Numbered from the stretch's first letter, positions 44,579-54,291 are shown. The stretch: DNA of 64,000 bases from an uncultured Clostridia bacterium (GCA_947591785.1 CANQDK010000006.1:1-64000), one strand, 5' to 3'. The notes: generated by a model not told the origin, from the sequence alone. Numbers and translations are program-made.

Positions 44579-45958
44579 ATGAAATTGGTTGAAATTAGAA
44601 CTCTTCAAAAAGAGCATAAAGACTTTGAAGGAAAAACAATAAAAGTTGGTGGATGGGTTCGTTCTGTTCGAGACATGAAAACGTTTGGGTTTATCGACTT
44701 AAATGATGGAACTTCTTTTAAGGGACTTCAAGTTGTGCTGAATGCGGAAACTTTAGAAAACTATGAAGAAATAACAAAACTTAACACAGGAAGCAGTGTT
44801 TTGTGCGAAGGTGTTTTGAAGGTGACTCCAAATGCACAGCAACCTTTTGAACTTGTTGCGAACGAAGTTGAAATTATTTCAACAACAGATGTAACATATC
44901 CAATACAAAAGAAAAGAACATCTTTGGAAGTTTTGCGAGAACAAGCATATCTTCGTCCACGAACAAATCTTTTTAATGCTGTTTTTAGAGTTAGAAGTGA
45001 AAGTGCTTTTGCTCTCCATGAATATTTTCATAATCTTGGATTTGTTTATGTTCATGCTCCAATTTTAACATCTTCAGATTGTGAAGGTGCAGGGGAACTC
45101 TTTAGAGTCAGCACTCAGGACATCTATTCTGGCAAGAAATTGAAACCTGAAGATGAACTTCTTGGAGGCAAAGTTTTCTTGTCACCTTCTTGTCAACTTG
45201 AAGGGGAGGCGTTTGCACTTGCCCTTGGAAAAATCTATACTTTTGGGCCATCTTTCCGTGCAGAGAATAGTAATACGATTAAGCATGTAAATGAATTTTG
45301 GCACATTGAGCCTGAAATGGCATTTTATGAACTCTTTGATGATATGGATGTTATGGAAGGAATGATAAAGTATGTTATCAACCATCTCTTTGACAGATGT
45401 AAAGACGAACTTGCATTCTTTGATAGTTTTGTTGAAAATGGACTTTTGGCAAAACTTCACAATGTAACAGAAAATGTTTTTGCAAGAGTGACTTATGATG
45501 AAGCAATCAAAACTTTAGAGAAAAATAATGCAAACTTTGAATTTAAAGCTTCTTGGGGTTGTGATATTCAAACTGAACATGAAAAATATCTTACAGAAGT
45601 TGTCTATAAGAAACCTGTTTTTGTTTACAATTATCCAAAGGAAATTAAAGCTTTTTACATGCGTCTTAATGATGACAACAAAACTGTCAAAGCAACGGAT
45701 TTGCTTGTTCCAGGAATTGGAGAACTTTGCGGTGCAAGTGAACGTGAAGAACGATATGATGTTTTGATGAGAAGAATTAAAGAGCTTGGACTTAAAGAAG
45801 AAGATTATTGGTGGTTCTTGAATTTGAGAAAATTTGGAAGCGTTAAGCATAGCGGTTTTGGAATGGGATTTGATAGATTCATTATGTATGTCACAGGAAT
45901 GAAAAATATTAGAGATGTAATTCCTTTCCCTCGCACACCAAATAATTGTAAATTCTAA
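44579..45958 (+). CDS. asnS: Asparaginyl-tRNA synthetase
   Basis: A 459-residue class IIb synthetase for tRNA-Asn. It opens with the OB-fold (KVGGWVRSVRDMKTFGFIDLNDGT). The catalytic core has RPRTNLFNAVFRVRS, FLSPSCQLEGEAFA, FGPSFRAENSNTIKHVNEFWHIEPEM (motif 2) and GFGMGFDRFIMYVTGM (motif 3), ending VIPFPRTP as in AsnRS. GGAGGAG lies inside the end of aspS and the ATG abuts its stop codon, so the pair is translationally coupled and shares the Asp T-box. A strong bidirectional terminator follows. Confidence 0.96.
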   Translation: MKLVEIRTLQKEHKDFEGKTIKVGGWVRSVRDMKTFGFIDLNDGTSFKGLQVVLNAETLENYEEITKLNTGSSVLCEGVLKVTPNAQQPFELVANEVEIISTTDVTYPIQKKRTSLEVLREQAYLRPRTNLFNAVFRVRSESAFALHEYFHNLGFVYVHAPILTSSDCEGAGELFRVSTQDIYSGKKLKPEDELLGGKVFLSPSCQLEGEAFALALGKIYTFGPSFRAENSNTIKHVNEFWHIEPEMAFYELFDDMDVMEGMIKYVINHLFDRCKDELAFFDSFVENGLLAKLHNVTENVFARVTYDEAIKTLEKNNANFEFKASWGCDIQTEHEKYLTEVVYKKPVFVYNYPKEIKAFYMRLNDDNKTVKATDLLVPGIGELCGASEREERYDVLMRRIKELGLKEEDYWWFLNLRKFGSVKHSGFGMGFDRFIMYVTGMKNIRDVIPFPRTPNNCKF

Positions 45959-45976
45959 AAAACATCAAAAAATATG

Positions 45977-46006
45977 AAAAAAGTGCAAAAAATTGCACTT
46001 TTTTTT
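45977..46006. terminator. Bidirectional terminator between asnS and thyA
   Basis: AAAAAAGTGCAA (45977-45988) pairs with TTGCACTTTTTT (45993-46004). It has U-runs in both directions and lies between converging genes. Confidence 0.85.
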
Positions 46007-46116
46007 AATTTTTTAGTAATTTTTGATATATTTTTTATTTTTTTAATTTTTTTGATTAATTTTTTTTAATTTTTTTGTATTTATAATTTATAAACAAATT
46101 TAATAATTTAAAATTC

Positions 46117-47322
46117 TTATTCTGCAACAGGCACTTTTTCTTGAAGTTTTATTCCTTCTTTCTCAGGGTGATAGTTAGACATTTGAAAACTCGATTTTGG
46201 ATTGTCAACAATTTTTCCGTTTTGATTTCTCATTTTTGGTGATTCAAACTTATAAAAATCTTTAACATTTTTGTCTAGTTCAAGTTGTGGGGTGCTAAAT
46301 CCAAGAGCTTTTTCAATGTCTGGACATTTTTGCATTAACTCAATCACATTGTCTGCCAGTTGAAAAGCTTTTGAGTTTACAAATCTTTGACAAAGTTCAT
46401 AATAGTCCGTTGGGTGAGATTCGTAATACTTTGCTTCTTCTATCATAGGTTTAAAATTAATCCCATCACTAAACAATTTTGAAAGTTCATCAATTGAATT
46501 TATAATATTTTCATATCTCGTTTTTGATTCGTCTGAATTTAAAATTTTGTTTATGTAATCATTTTGTTCAGGAGTTTGTTCTAAATTGAATTTATTAAGA
46601 CGATTTTGAATTTCATCTAATCTGCCAAGTGTGAGTTCTATAAAAAATGGGATATGCCTGTCATATATATGTGCATTTACAATTTCATGTTGCATCACAC
46701 CAGGTTTAAGATTAGAAACTTGAGCAAGCATTTCAAGAAGTGCTGCATATTGCACAACATTCCAATTTCCTGCTGCTAAAGTGTCATTTGAACGTTGTTT
46801 TAGAAACATATTCAAAGTGTCACCAGTAACATCAAGTTGCATGTGATGAACACAAGGACGCAAATTCATCTCGGCCAGTTCATCTATATTGAAAAGTTCA
46901 GCAATATTTGCTCTATCTGCAGGATTGTTCTTTAAAGTCCAGATGATGCGGTCTATCTGGTCAAATTCACCTTCTTTAAACTTTCTTTTCTTTCCCACTT
47001 GATAGCCATAAGCTTTGCCTATACTTCCTTTTTCATCTGCCCATTGGTCCCAAATGTGAGCGTTTAAATCGTTAATATTGTTGCTTTTTCTTTGCCAAAT
47101 CCAAAGTATTTCGTCAATTGCACCCTTCCAATTTGTATACCTTAATGCGGTGATAGGAAATTCTTCCTGAAGATTGTAATTGACATTTACGCCAAAAAGC
47201 TTGACTGTGTGAGCAGGTGTTCCATCTGGCCAATTTGGTCTGACTTTTTCTTTTGTATCCCAGTAGCCTTGTTTTAAAATTTTTTGTGATATTTCTAAGT
47301 ATTTCCAATCTGCTTTGCTCAT
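46117..47322 (-). CDS. thyA: Thymidylate synthase with a large insertion
   Basis: A 401-residue ThyA, which makes dTMP from dUMP with methylene-THF. Seen: FPITALRYTNWKGAIDEILW, the catalytic Cys157 in RPCVHHMQLDV, the phosphate/dUMP segment QRSNDTLAAGNWN, HIYDRH (217-223) and a C-terminal ending KVPVAE. Normal ThyA is 264-316 residues; here about 120 extra residues (roughly 240-360) lie between the HIYDRH strand and the C-terminal strand. The Asn of NWN replaces the usual PFN. AGGGGG is best spaced for the ATG at 47322, not for the in-frame ATGs at 47331 or 47373. Single gene facing asnS. Confidence 0.9.
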   Translation of the reverse strand: MSKADWKYLEISQKILKQGYWDTKEKVRPNWPDGTPAHTVKLFGVNVNYNLQEEFPITALRYTNWKGAIDEILWIWQRKSNNINDLNAHIWDQWADEKGSIGKAYGYQVGKKRKFKEGEFDQIDRIIWTLKNNPADRANIAELFNIDELAEMNLRPCVHHMQLDVTGDTLNMFLKQRSNDTLAAGNWNVVQYAALLEMLAQVSNLKPGVMQHEIVNAHIYDRHIPFFIELTLGRLDEIQNRLNKFNLEQTPEQNDYINKILNSDESKTRYENIINSIDELSKLFSDGINFKPMIEEAKYYESHPTDYYELCQRFVNSKAFQLADNVIELMQKCPDIEKALGFSTPQLELDKNVKDFYKFESPKMRNQNGKIVDNPKSSFQMSNYHPEKEGIKLQEKVPVAE

Positions 47323-47514
47323 ATTTTTCATCCCCCTAAAAGATAAAATAACATAATCTTTAATGATTGTCAATATAAAAATTAGATTTTATATTTATTA
47401 AGGTTAAGATTTTCATTGTAATATTTGTGCACTACATTAAATGATTTAACAAATTGTCCGATTTTTAAATATGATGATTATAGGTGATTTTTTTATCACC
47501 AATAGGAGAAAGTT

Positions 47515-48006
47515 ATGTCAGGAAGATTTAACTGTTGCATCTATAATCATCCTTGCCCAATTTTCTGTCCTTTCATTGATTTCACTTGTTTAAACGAGGT
47601 TGTAAACCCTATTGTAAGCAGTTCTTTTGGATTTTTCAACAATATAGTTGGTGGGAGTTTTGCTTCAAATGGGTTAATTCCTGTTTCGCTTGTTCTTCTT
47701 GGTGGTGAAGGCGGTGGAATTCTGCCAAGTGAAGGTTCAGTTGTTCTATCTCCAGGCACTTATGAAATAAATTATTTTGCAGGAGGAATCGTTCCTGCGG
47801 GAGGCTCGGTAAGTGTTTCTCTTTCTCTCAATGGTTCAATTGTTTCAGGTTCAACAATAACAAGCACTCAAAGTGTTGGAAATTCAGTCAATCTAACAAG
47901 AACTATAGTTGTGTCTGCTTTGAATGGTGGAACAATCTCTTTGCTTAACACAACCAATGAAACTACAAATTTCACTTTTGCAAGCATGTTTATAAGAAAA
48001 TTATGA
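47515..48006 (+). CDS. BclA-like jelly-roll domain protein with Cys-rich head
   Basis: A 163-residue protein. Residues 1-30 have five Cys (7, 8, 14, 18, 25) and no signal peptide. Residues about 75-163 match the C-terminal TNF/C1q-like jelly roll of BclA and related exosporium proteins: VVLSPGTYEINYFAGGI, SVSLSLNGSIVSGST, RTIVVSALNGGTISLL, FTFASMFIRKL. The collagen-like GXX stretch that normally precedes this domain is missing, replaced by a Gly/Ser-rich linker. AGGAG precedes the ATG, and a GGTGAT/ATCACC hairpin (47483-47500) lies just before it. Probable spore-coat, exosporium or surface-lattice protein held by disulfides. Confidence 0.75.
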   Translation: MSGRFNCCIYNHPCPIFCPFIDFTCLNEVVNPIVSSSFGFFNNIVGGSFASNGLIPVSLVLLGGEGGGILPSEGSVVLSPGTYEINYFAGGIVPAGGSVSVSLSLNGSIVSGSTITSTQSVGNSVNLTRTIVVSALNGGTISLLNTTNETTNFTFASMFIRKL

Positions 48007-48032
48007 TGCAACACAGAAATCAAAAAAAACAG

Positions 48033-48055
48033 AGTGCCAAATTTTTGGCACTTTA
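48033..48055 (+). terminator. Weak intrinsic terminator
   Basis: AGTGCCAAA pairs with TTTGGCACT around a two-base loop; only TTTAC follows, so the U-tract is short. Confidence 0.5.
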
Positions 48056-48272
48056 CATAACTTTCTTTGAAAATTGTTTGATTTTTTAATTTTCTTGGTT
48101 TACAATAGAATTGTAAGAAACAAAAGAAAAACGAAAAATAGCAAAAAAAATAATCAAAAAATATAAAAAAACATGGTTTTTCTTTAATTTTTAATTGTTT
48201 TATAATAAAATAAGTGCTATTTCAAGTTGAATAATATATTGCTTTTGCAACAAACTAAAAGTGGAGGTGTTT

Positions 48273-48440
48273 ATGTCAAAACTATATAATCCAAAAGAGT
48301 TTGATATATTTCAACAACTTTATTGGGAAGCTTTTAAGCTTGACGGAAACCCTTATTTGATGCAAGAAGGAATTGTTCAAGAGCGAAATAAAAACAGAGC
48401 TTTGATTAAAACAAATGTAAGCACAAAAGAGAAGGAATAG
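48273..48440 (+). CDS. yqzL: YqzL-like small protein
   Basis: A 55-residue reading frame with a strong GGAGG site (GTGGAGGTGTTT then ATG). It reads SKLYNPKEFDIFQQLYWEAFKLDGNPYLM then a charged tail. The core (F...FW..F..TGNpyLy) resembles YqzL, the tiny protein encoded just before recO in Bacillus. The recO gene follows here after 12 bases, so gene order supports the call. Function is unknown. It is likely to be transcribed from a TATAAT at about 48201. Confidence 0.65.
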   Translation: MSKLYNPKEFDIFQQLYWEAFKLDGNPYLMQEGIVQERNKNRALIKTNVSTKEKE

Positions 48441-48452
48441 TTTAGCAAGAAA

Positions 48453-49181
48453 ATGTCAGACAAAGTTAAAGCAATTGTCATTAAATCAAACGATAGAAAA
48501 GAGAAGGATTCGAGTGTTCTTCTTTTTTCTCTTGAAAAAGGTAAAATTTGGGTGACTTTGAAGGGAATAAAAAGTCAAAATTCAAAAATGAAGCTTGCTC
48601 AAAGGATGTTTTGTTTTGGCGAATTTGTTTTGGAAGAAGGCAAATCAGGGCAAATTGTCACTTCATTTAATTGTCTTGAAAGTTTCTTTGAAATTGCTGA
48701 AGATGTGGACAAATATTTTGAAGCCTCAGCAATTTTAGAAGTTGTTGAAAAACTTAATTTTTCAAGTGATTTTGAAAGGGTTAAAGTGTTTATGCTTTTG
48801 CTAAATGCTTTGAAAAATATTTGTTTTGGAAATTTAAAGCCGAAATATGCAATAGATAAATTTTTTGTGGAATTGTTTGCGATTTATGGATTTCCTATGT
48901 ATAGCTCAAAATGTTCTGTATGTGGGACAAATGCGTTTGATAAACTTTATGTAAACTATGCAACGGGTGAACTTGTTTGCACAGGGTGTAAAACTTTTAT
49001 TTCTGATGAATTGTCTAAACCAATTTATTTAGCACTTAAAATTTTTTCTAATACAGATTTTGAAAAATTGTCAACAGTAAGACTTTCGCCTAACAGTGAA
49101 AAAAAATTATTAAAAATATTGGTAAAAAATTTTGAAATAAGATTTGACGAATCTCTTAAATGTATTGGAATGTTTGAATAA
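48453..49181 (+). CDS. recO: DNA repair protein RecO
   Basis: A 242-residue RecO, which loads RecA at gaps with RecF and RecR. Residues 1-80 are the OB-fold (VKAIVIKSNDRKEKDSSVLLFSLEKGKI). A helical core follows, with a zinc site CSVCG...CTGC (near residues 153-175) as in Gram-positive RecO. Length is normal (B. subtilis 255). The only Shine-Dalgarno-like bases (GAAGGA) lie in the end of yqzL about 15 bases upstream, so translation may depend on coupling to yqzL. Confidence 0.9.
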   Translation: MSDKVKAIVIKSNDRKEKDSSVLLFSLEKGKIWVTLKGIKSQNSKMKLAQRMFCFGEFVLEEGKSGQIVTSFNCLESFFEIAEDVDKYFEASAILEVVEKLNFSSDFERVKVFMLLLNALKNICFGNLKPKYAIDKFFVELFAIYGFPMYSSKCSVCGTNAFDKLYVNYATGELVCTGCKTFISDELSKPIYLALKIFSNTDFEKLSTVRLSPNSEKKLLKILVKNFEIRFDESLKCIGMFE

Positions 49182-49398
49182 ATTTCAAGATTCAATTCTA
49201 AATTAAAAAGCAAAAAAAGAAAATAATATTTTTTTTAATTTTAAATGTTTTTTTAAGTGCAAAAGTGTTGTAGAAATATAAATTTTAATTTAAATACTAT
49301 AATATAAAAACAAATTAAAAATGGTAAAATTAAAGATAAACCAAAAATAGCAAAAGATATACACATTAAAAATTGAAAATTATTGTCACTTTAATTTT
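49182..49398. other. AT-rich spacer after recO
   Basis: About 220 bases of A/T-rich sequence with no reading frame or structure I trust until the terminator at 49399. Confidence 0.4.
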
Positions 49399-49424
49399 AG
49401 CACATTGTGGATGTGCTTTTTTTA
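49399..49424 (+). terminator. Intrinsic terminator
   Basis: AGCACAT pairs with ATGTGCT over five bases, then seven T. It reads on the plus strand after recO and overlaps the 3' end of the minus-strand gene at 49422. Confidence 0.75.
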
Positions 49425-50285
49425 TAAATTATCAATAGTGATGTCGTCTATTTCATTATCTTTGATATAAAAGGAAGCATATTTTTTATTATTTTTATCA
49501 ATTAAAATAAATTCTGTTGTTGAGATTGGTAAAAAATCAGTCACATTTCCAAAAAAATCTTTCATTTGAGAAATGTCTATATTATTTTTTAGTGTTCCGC
49601 TTAAACAGGTTGTTGCATAAGTATAGTCTTTTGCTTTTACACTTTCCAAAAGCCTATATGGAAGAAGTTCTCCAAGAATTTTGTTTGTTGAAACATCAAA
49701 TTCTTCGCTTACAAGTTCAATAGATTCGTTAAGTCTAAAAACCGACATTTTTTTTCTGTTTACGCTGTCATTAAAATCTTTTGTCACACAGATTTGATTG
49801 CCGTCTATTGAAATTTGTCCATTAAAGTGATAGATTTTTTCTTCTTTAATTGAAAAAGCATATAAATCATTATCAAATATTGCACAAGCAAAATTTCCTA
49901 TTTTTGTGGTGCTATATTCGTTAAAATTGGAAGGGGCGAAACATTGAATACTTTTGTTTTGTGTTTCAAAAGAGAGTATATTATCTTTTATAGAAATTTC
50001 ACAATTTTTGCCTGAAATATATAACTTTTTTTTAAATTTTGATGAAAAATTGGCATTTTTTTCTAAAATAATATATTTTTTTTCATTTTGAATGACAACA
50101 GAATATCTTGTGCAGTCTTTCAAATTCTGTGTGTTGATATAAAAAGGAATTATGTTTTGATTTTGAGGATAAACATAAATAATTTTTTCGTCAATAATTT
50201 CTGCCATATCGTTTGTGTCAAGTTCAAATTCGTTGTCGTTGGATTTTATAAGACACGAATATGGTGTTTTTAAAAAAATCTTCAT
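49422..50285 (-). CDS. Hypothetical protein, beta-rich
   Basis: A 287-residue soluble protein with no signal peptide, membrane helix or Cys-rich motif. It is full of short alternating-hydrophobic strands (KKYIILEKNANF, CEISIKDNILSFET, KTKIGNFACAIFDNDLYAF) with roughly regular spacing, which suggests a beta-propeller-like or beta-sandwich fold. This is inference. The ATG lies about 150 bases from the divergent SANT gene and has no strong ribosome binding site. Family unknown. Confidence 0.6.
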   Translation of the reverse strand: MKIFLKTPYSCLIKSNDNEFELDTNDMAEIIDEKIIYVYPQNQNIIPFYINTQNLKDCTRYSVVIQNEKKYIILEKNANFSSKFKKKLYISGKNCEISIKDNILSFETQNKSIQCFAPSNFNEYSTTKIGNFACAIFDNDLYAFSIKEEKIYHFNGQISIDGNQICVTKDFNDSVNRKKMSVFRLNESIELVSEEFDVSTNKILGELLPYRLLESVKAKDYTYATTCLSGTLKNNIDISQMKDFFGNVTDFLPISTTEFILIDKNNKKYASFYIKDNEIDDITIDNL

Positions 50286-50437
50286 ATAACAAATATATTC
50301 AAATTTTAATTCACTTATACGATAAATTATTTTTTATTTACAAATTTTAATTTGCTCTGACAAATAAAGACATAAAATGTTACAAAAATGGGTGTAAATT
50401 TAATTTATTTTGTCAACATTATTTGCGGAGGAATATT

Positions 50438-51181
50438 ATGAAAAATTGGAATGATAATGAAGTTAAATCTCTTTTTTCAACAGTAGAAAAATGTAAAGAA
50501 GAAAATAATTCACTTGTTTTTGCTTTTTCGGAGCATGCAAAAAAATTTAATAGAAAACCAAACAGCGTGAGAAATTATTATTATCATGAAGTGGATAATC
50601 TTATAAATGATAGTAAAAGGTGTAAATCTCTTGAAATAGATTTAGAAAAACATGACAAATCTCATTTCGTGTGTTTTGATAAAATTCAAGAAAATGACTT
50701 GTTTGAAGAAATTGACAAGATGACTGCTCAAGGAATGTCTGTGCGTTCTGCATGTTTGAAACTTAGTGATGGGGATTTGGCACTTATGACTCGTTTTCAA
50801 AACAAATATCAAAACATGAAACGCAAATTAATTAAAAATACAAAAATGGAAAATAACATTATACCATTTAAGAAACAGAGAACTCTTACTGATAGTGATA
50901 TAAACAGTCTTTTTCTTGGACTTGTGAAATTAATAAAGAAAACTGCACAAGATGAACTTTTAGAGCAGGGAAAGAATCCTATTGAACTTTTAAAAAATGA
51001 AATTGCAATAAAAAACAGAGAGTTTGAATCAATAAAAAACCAATTAGAGAACCTAAAAAAAGAAAATACAAAATTGCGAGAGAAATTGCAGTTTGAAACA
51101 GAAAGTAAGACAAAAGCCCTTGAAGAACACTTAAAACAAAAACAAAATGATGAAAGTGAGCAAAAGAGAAAAAGAGGTTGA
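50438..51181 (+). CDS. SANT/Myb-like DNA-binding protein (RsfA-like)
   Basis: A 247-residue protein. Residues 1-55 form a SANT/Myb-like helix-turn-helix (WNDNEVKSLFSTVEKC..., RKPNSVRNYYYHEV) as in RsfA-type regulators and related clostridial proteins. Residues about 90-125 are a linker, and the C-terminal 80 residues form a Lys/Glu coiled coil (ENLKKENTKLREKLQ) ending in a basic tail. GGAGGA lies eight bases before the ATG at 50438; a TTG 15 bases upstream is in frame but has no site. It is 33 bases before addB. Likely a transcription factor; a sporulation role is only family-level inference. Confidence 0.75.
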   Translation: MKNWNDNEVKSLFSTVEKCKEENNSLVFAFSEHAKKFNRKPNSVRNYYYHEVDNLINDSKRCKSLEIDLEKHDKSHFVCFDKIQENDLFEEIDKMTAQGMSVRSACLKLSDGDLALMTRFQNKYQNMKRKLIKNTKMENNIIPFKKQRTLTDSDINSLFLGLVKLIKKTAQDELLEQGKNPIELLKNEIAIKNREFESIKNQLENLKKENTKLREKLQFETESKTKALEEHLKQKQNDESEQKRKRG

Positions 51182-51213
51182 TTTATTGATGTTTTTTGTG
51201 ATATGATTTTAAT

Positions 51214-54200
51214 ATGGAAATTAAACTTGTCACAGGAGCAACAGCTTACGAAGCAACAAAAAATGTTTTATCAAAGATTGACACAAAAAATTTTGATTTT
51301 GAAAATATTGTGGTTGTGCCAGATGCTTTTTCTATGCAAGCTGAGAGTTTGATTTTTGATATGTTGGGAATTAAGTCTACATTTAATATTGAAGTTGTTG
51401 GAATTTCTCGTCTTGCTGGGAAACTTTTGAGAGATAATAATATTGGTTTTAAACGTATCAGTTCTTTGGAAGAAGTTTTTTGTGTTTATAAGGCGATGCA
51501 AAAGAGCAAACAAAGTTTCAAATATTTTAAATCAATTAATGTTGAATTGTGTATGAAAATTTTACAAATCATAAAACAGTTCAAAGGTTGTAAGATTGCT
51601 CCGCAACAAATAAAAAATGTTGGTGACGAGAATCTCGATAAAAAAATGGGTGATTTAAAACTCATTTATGAAAATTATGAACTTCTTCTTGCAGAAAAGC
51701 TTGATTTGTCAAAATTGTTAAAATTTTTTGTTGAAAATGCAAAAAAATCATTAAATTTATCCAAAATCAATCTTTTTTTCGCAAATTTTGATAGTTTTTC
51801 TGCAGAAATAAGTTCTTTTATTTGTGAATTAATTCCACTTGTTAATTCAATTTATATAGGCATGGCGAAACCAATTTCTTTAAAAAATTCGTTTATTTTT
51901 GAAGATGATATTTTAAAGAAGATAAGTTCTTTTGCCAAAGAAAACAAGATTACTGTTCAAGTTGAAAATATTCCAACAAAAATTGTAGGCTCAACACTTA
52001 ATATTGTCGAAAATTTGTTTGGTTTTGATATAGATGAAAAAAAGAGCGATTTTTTTGTTAATGTTGTTGCAAAAAATAGATATGATGAAGTTGAATATGT
52101 TGCAAAATACATAAAATATCAAATTTATTCTGGAAATAAATTTAAGGATTTCTCAATTGCAGTGCCAGATAAAAATTATATTGATATTATTAAAAACATT
52201 TTTTCTGATTATGATATAACTTTTTATAGTGACGATGCTGTCAATCTTTCACAAACTTTACTTGGACGATTTTTATTTAAATTGATTGAAATAGCAAAAG
52301 TTGGATTTAACAGACAAAGTTTTGAATTTCTTGCGTCAAGTGACTTGGCAATTCCAGACGAAAAAGTGGTTCAGGATTTATATTATTTATGTATAGAAGA
52401 TGAAAAAGAATTCGTAGATAAATTTCCTGCCTATACAGATTTTGTAAACCAAATAAAAAGGCTCAAATTGTGTAAAAAGCTTAAAGAATTTGTTTCTGTT
52501 TTAATAGAAATTCTTGAAAAAAGTGAAGAAAATCACAAAAAAATACTTGAAAATTTGCAAAAAAATGGATTTTTTAAGGAAGAAAGTGAAAATTTGCAAA
52601 CTTCAAGTCTAATTTTGAAAGTCTTGGATAAACTTATTGAAATTGGCGGTGATGAGGAATTTTCTATTTTTGATTTTGAAAATCTTTTAAAATTTTCATT
52701 CGAGAGTGTCAAAGTGGAAACTATTCCTTCTTATATAGATGCTGTCTATGTTGGAGATGCAACAGATAGCTATTTTGAAGATAAAAAATTTATGTTTGTG
52801 CTTGGAGCAACTTCAAATCTTTTACCACGAACGCGTGCTGATCTTGGAATTATTGATGACACGGAAATAAAGAAATTACGTTTTGAATTTGCTCTTGAAC
52901 CTGAAATTAGAGTGCTAAATCGCAGAAATAGGCTTAAACTTTTTGAAGCATTGCAACATGCAAAAGAAAAATTGATTGTAACAACTCCAATAAACGATGA
53001 TGGGCAGAAAACAGAAAAAGCAAATTTTGTTGAAGATTTAATTAAAATATTTGGAAAAAATGTTGTTCATACCAGTGCAATGGAAGAATTTAACGTTGCA
53101 TTGTTTACGCCAGAAGAAGAACTAGAACGATTGTTATTTTTGATTGGCCATATTGGAAATCTTTCTCATTTTTATACAAAGTTTAAAGAAACTTTGCCTA
53201 AAAAATATGTTGGAACAATAAAAAATTTGATAAAAAACACTATACCGGTTGAGAAAAATTTTGAAACTTTCAAAAACTTTAGTAAATTTAATGTTATTAA
53301 ATCAATTTCTGCATCTCAGCTTGAAACATTTTTTGCTTGCCCTTTTAAATATTTTATGAACTATGTTTTAAGAATTTCGGCACGAGAAAACATTCAACCA
53401 ACACATGCTCAATTTGGAACATTACAGCATAATATTCTTCAAATATTTATGACACAATTTTCTGATTTGAAAGATTTTAAAGAGAAACAAATTGATGAAT
53501 TTCTTAATAAAAATCTTGAAGTGGAAGCAAAAAAAGTTTATGATAACAAAGTTTTACAACCCGCATTTTTGAGATATTTGAGAAATGAAAGTAAAATAAT
53601 CTTAAAAAATGTCATAAAAGAGCAAAATTATAGTGAATTTCGTCCTTTATATTATGAAAAACAAATAAAGCTTCCATTTGAAGGGATTTATTTTAATGGA
53701 AGAATTGATAGAGTTGATGTTTGTGGTGATTATTTTAGGATAATTGATTATAAAACTGGAAACACAGGAACTTTAAAAACTGAACTTTTTTATGGGAAAA
53801 AACTTCAATTGTTTTTATATGCTGATGCTATGGAAAAACAATTACATAAAAAGTGTGCAGGGGTTTATTATTTTGATTGCAAAACCAAATATATAAAACA
53901 AGGGACAGCAAAAAATTTATTGCATGGCTTGACTTTAAAAGATGAAAAAGCAGTTGTTTACAGTGATAAAAGGCTGGCTTTGGGCGATTTTAAGAGTGAT
54001 ATAACTGGGATAGCAACCAGAAGCAATCCTAAAAAAGGAGAATTTATTTTTAAGGGTTCAAACTTGGATTTAATTGAAGATAAAATTTCGTATGCAGTCG
54101 AAATTTCAAAACAAGCAGTCAAAGAAATCAAAGATGGCTATTTTGCCGTTAAACCTTTTGCTGATGAATGTGATTTATGTCCATATATTTCAATTTGTAA

Positions 54201-54243
54201 GCATTGTGATGTTGATGGATATAGAAAAATTTTAAAAAATTGA
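51214..54243 (+). CDS. addB: AddB-like helicase-nuclease subunit, degenerate P-loop
   Basis: A 1009-residue AddB/RexB homologue (B. subtilis 1166). The C-terminal nuclease is clear: GRIDRVDVCGDYFRIIDYKTG (Asp and Asp-Tyr-Lys, near 830-847) and the iron-sulfur Cys set: FFACPFKYF near 708 and CDLCPYISIC near 985. The N-terminus, LVTGATAYEATKNVL, stands where AddB normally has GRxGSGK(T/S); the Lys remains but the GK(T/S) triad is gone. AddB P-loops are not needed for translocation in the known complex. No Shine-Dalgarno is visible before the ATG. addA follows 48 bases later. Confidence 0.9.
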   Translation: MEIKLVTGATAYEATKNVLSKIDTKNFDFENIVVVPDAFSMQAESLIFDMLGIKSTFNIEVVGISRLAGKLLRDNNIGFKRISSLEEVFCVYKAMQKSKQSFKYFKSINVELCMKILQIIKQFKGCKIAPQQIKNVGDENLDKKMGDLKLIYENYELLLAEKLDLSKLLKFFVENAKKSLNLSKINLFFANFDSFSAEISSFICELIPLVNSIYIGMAKPISLKNSFIFEDDILKKISSFAKENKITVQVENIPTKIVGSTLNIVENLFGFDIDEKKSDFFVNVVAKNRYDEVEYVAKYIKYQIYSGNKFKDFSIAVPDKNYIDIIKNIFSDYDITFYSDDAVNLSQTLLGRFLFKLIEIAKVGFNRQSFEFLASSDLAIPDEKVVQDLYYLCIEDEKEFVDKFPAYTDFVNQIKRLKLCKKLKEFVSVLIEILEKSEENHKKILENLQKNGFFKEESENLQTSSLILKVLDKLIEIGGDEEFSIFDFENLLKFSFESVKVETIPSYIDAVYVGDATDSYFEDKKFMFVLGATSNLLPRTRADLGIIDDTEIKKLRFEFALEPEIRVLNRRNRLKLFEALQHAKEKLIVTTPINDDGQKTEKANFVEDLIKIFGKNVVHTSAMEEFNVALFTPEEELERLLFLIGHIGNLSHFYTKFKETLPKKYVGTIKNLIKNTIPVEKNFETFKNFSKFNVIKSISASQLETFFACPFKYFMNYVLRISARENIQPTHAQFGTLQHNILQIFMTQFSDLKDFKEKQIDEFLNKNLEVEAKKVYDNKVLQPAFLRYLRNESKIILKNVIKEQNYSEFRPLYYEKQIKLPFEGIYFNGRIDRVDVCGDYFRIIDYKTGNTGTLKTELFYGKKLQLFLYADAMEKQLHKKCAGVYYFDCKTKYIKQGTAKNLLHGLTLKDEKAVVYSDKRLALGDFKSDITGIATRSNPKKGEFIFKGSNLDLIEDKISYAVEISKQAVKEIKDGYFAVKPFADECDLCPYISICKHCDVDGYRKILKN

Positions 54244-54291
54244 TTGTTTTACAAAGTTTACAAATTTTAAATTTGCAGAAAAAGAGGGATT

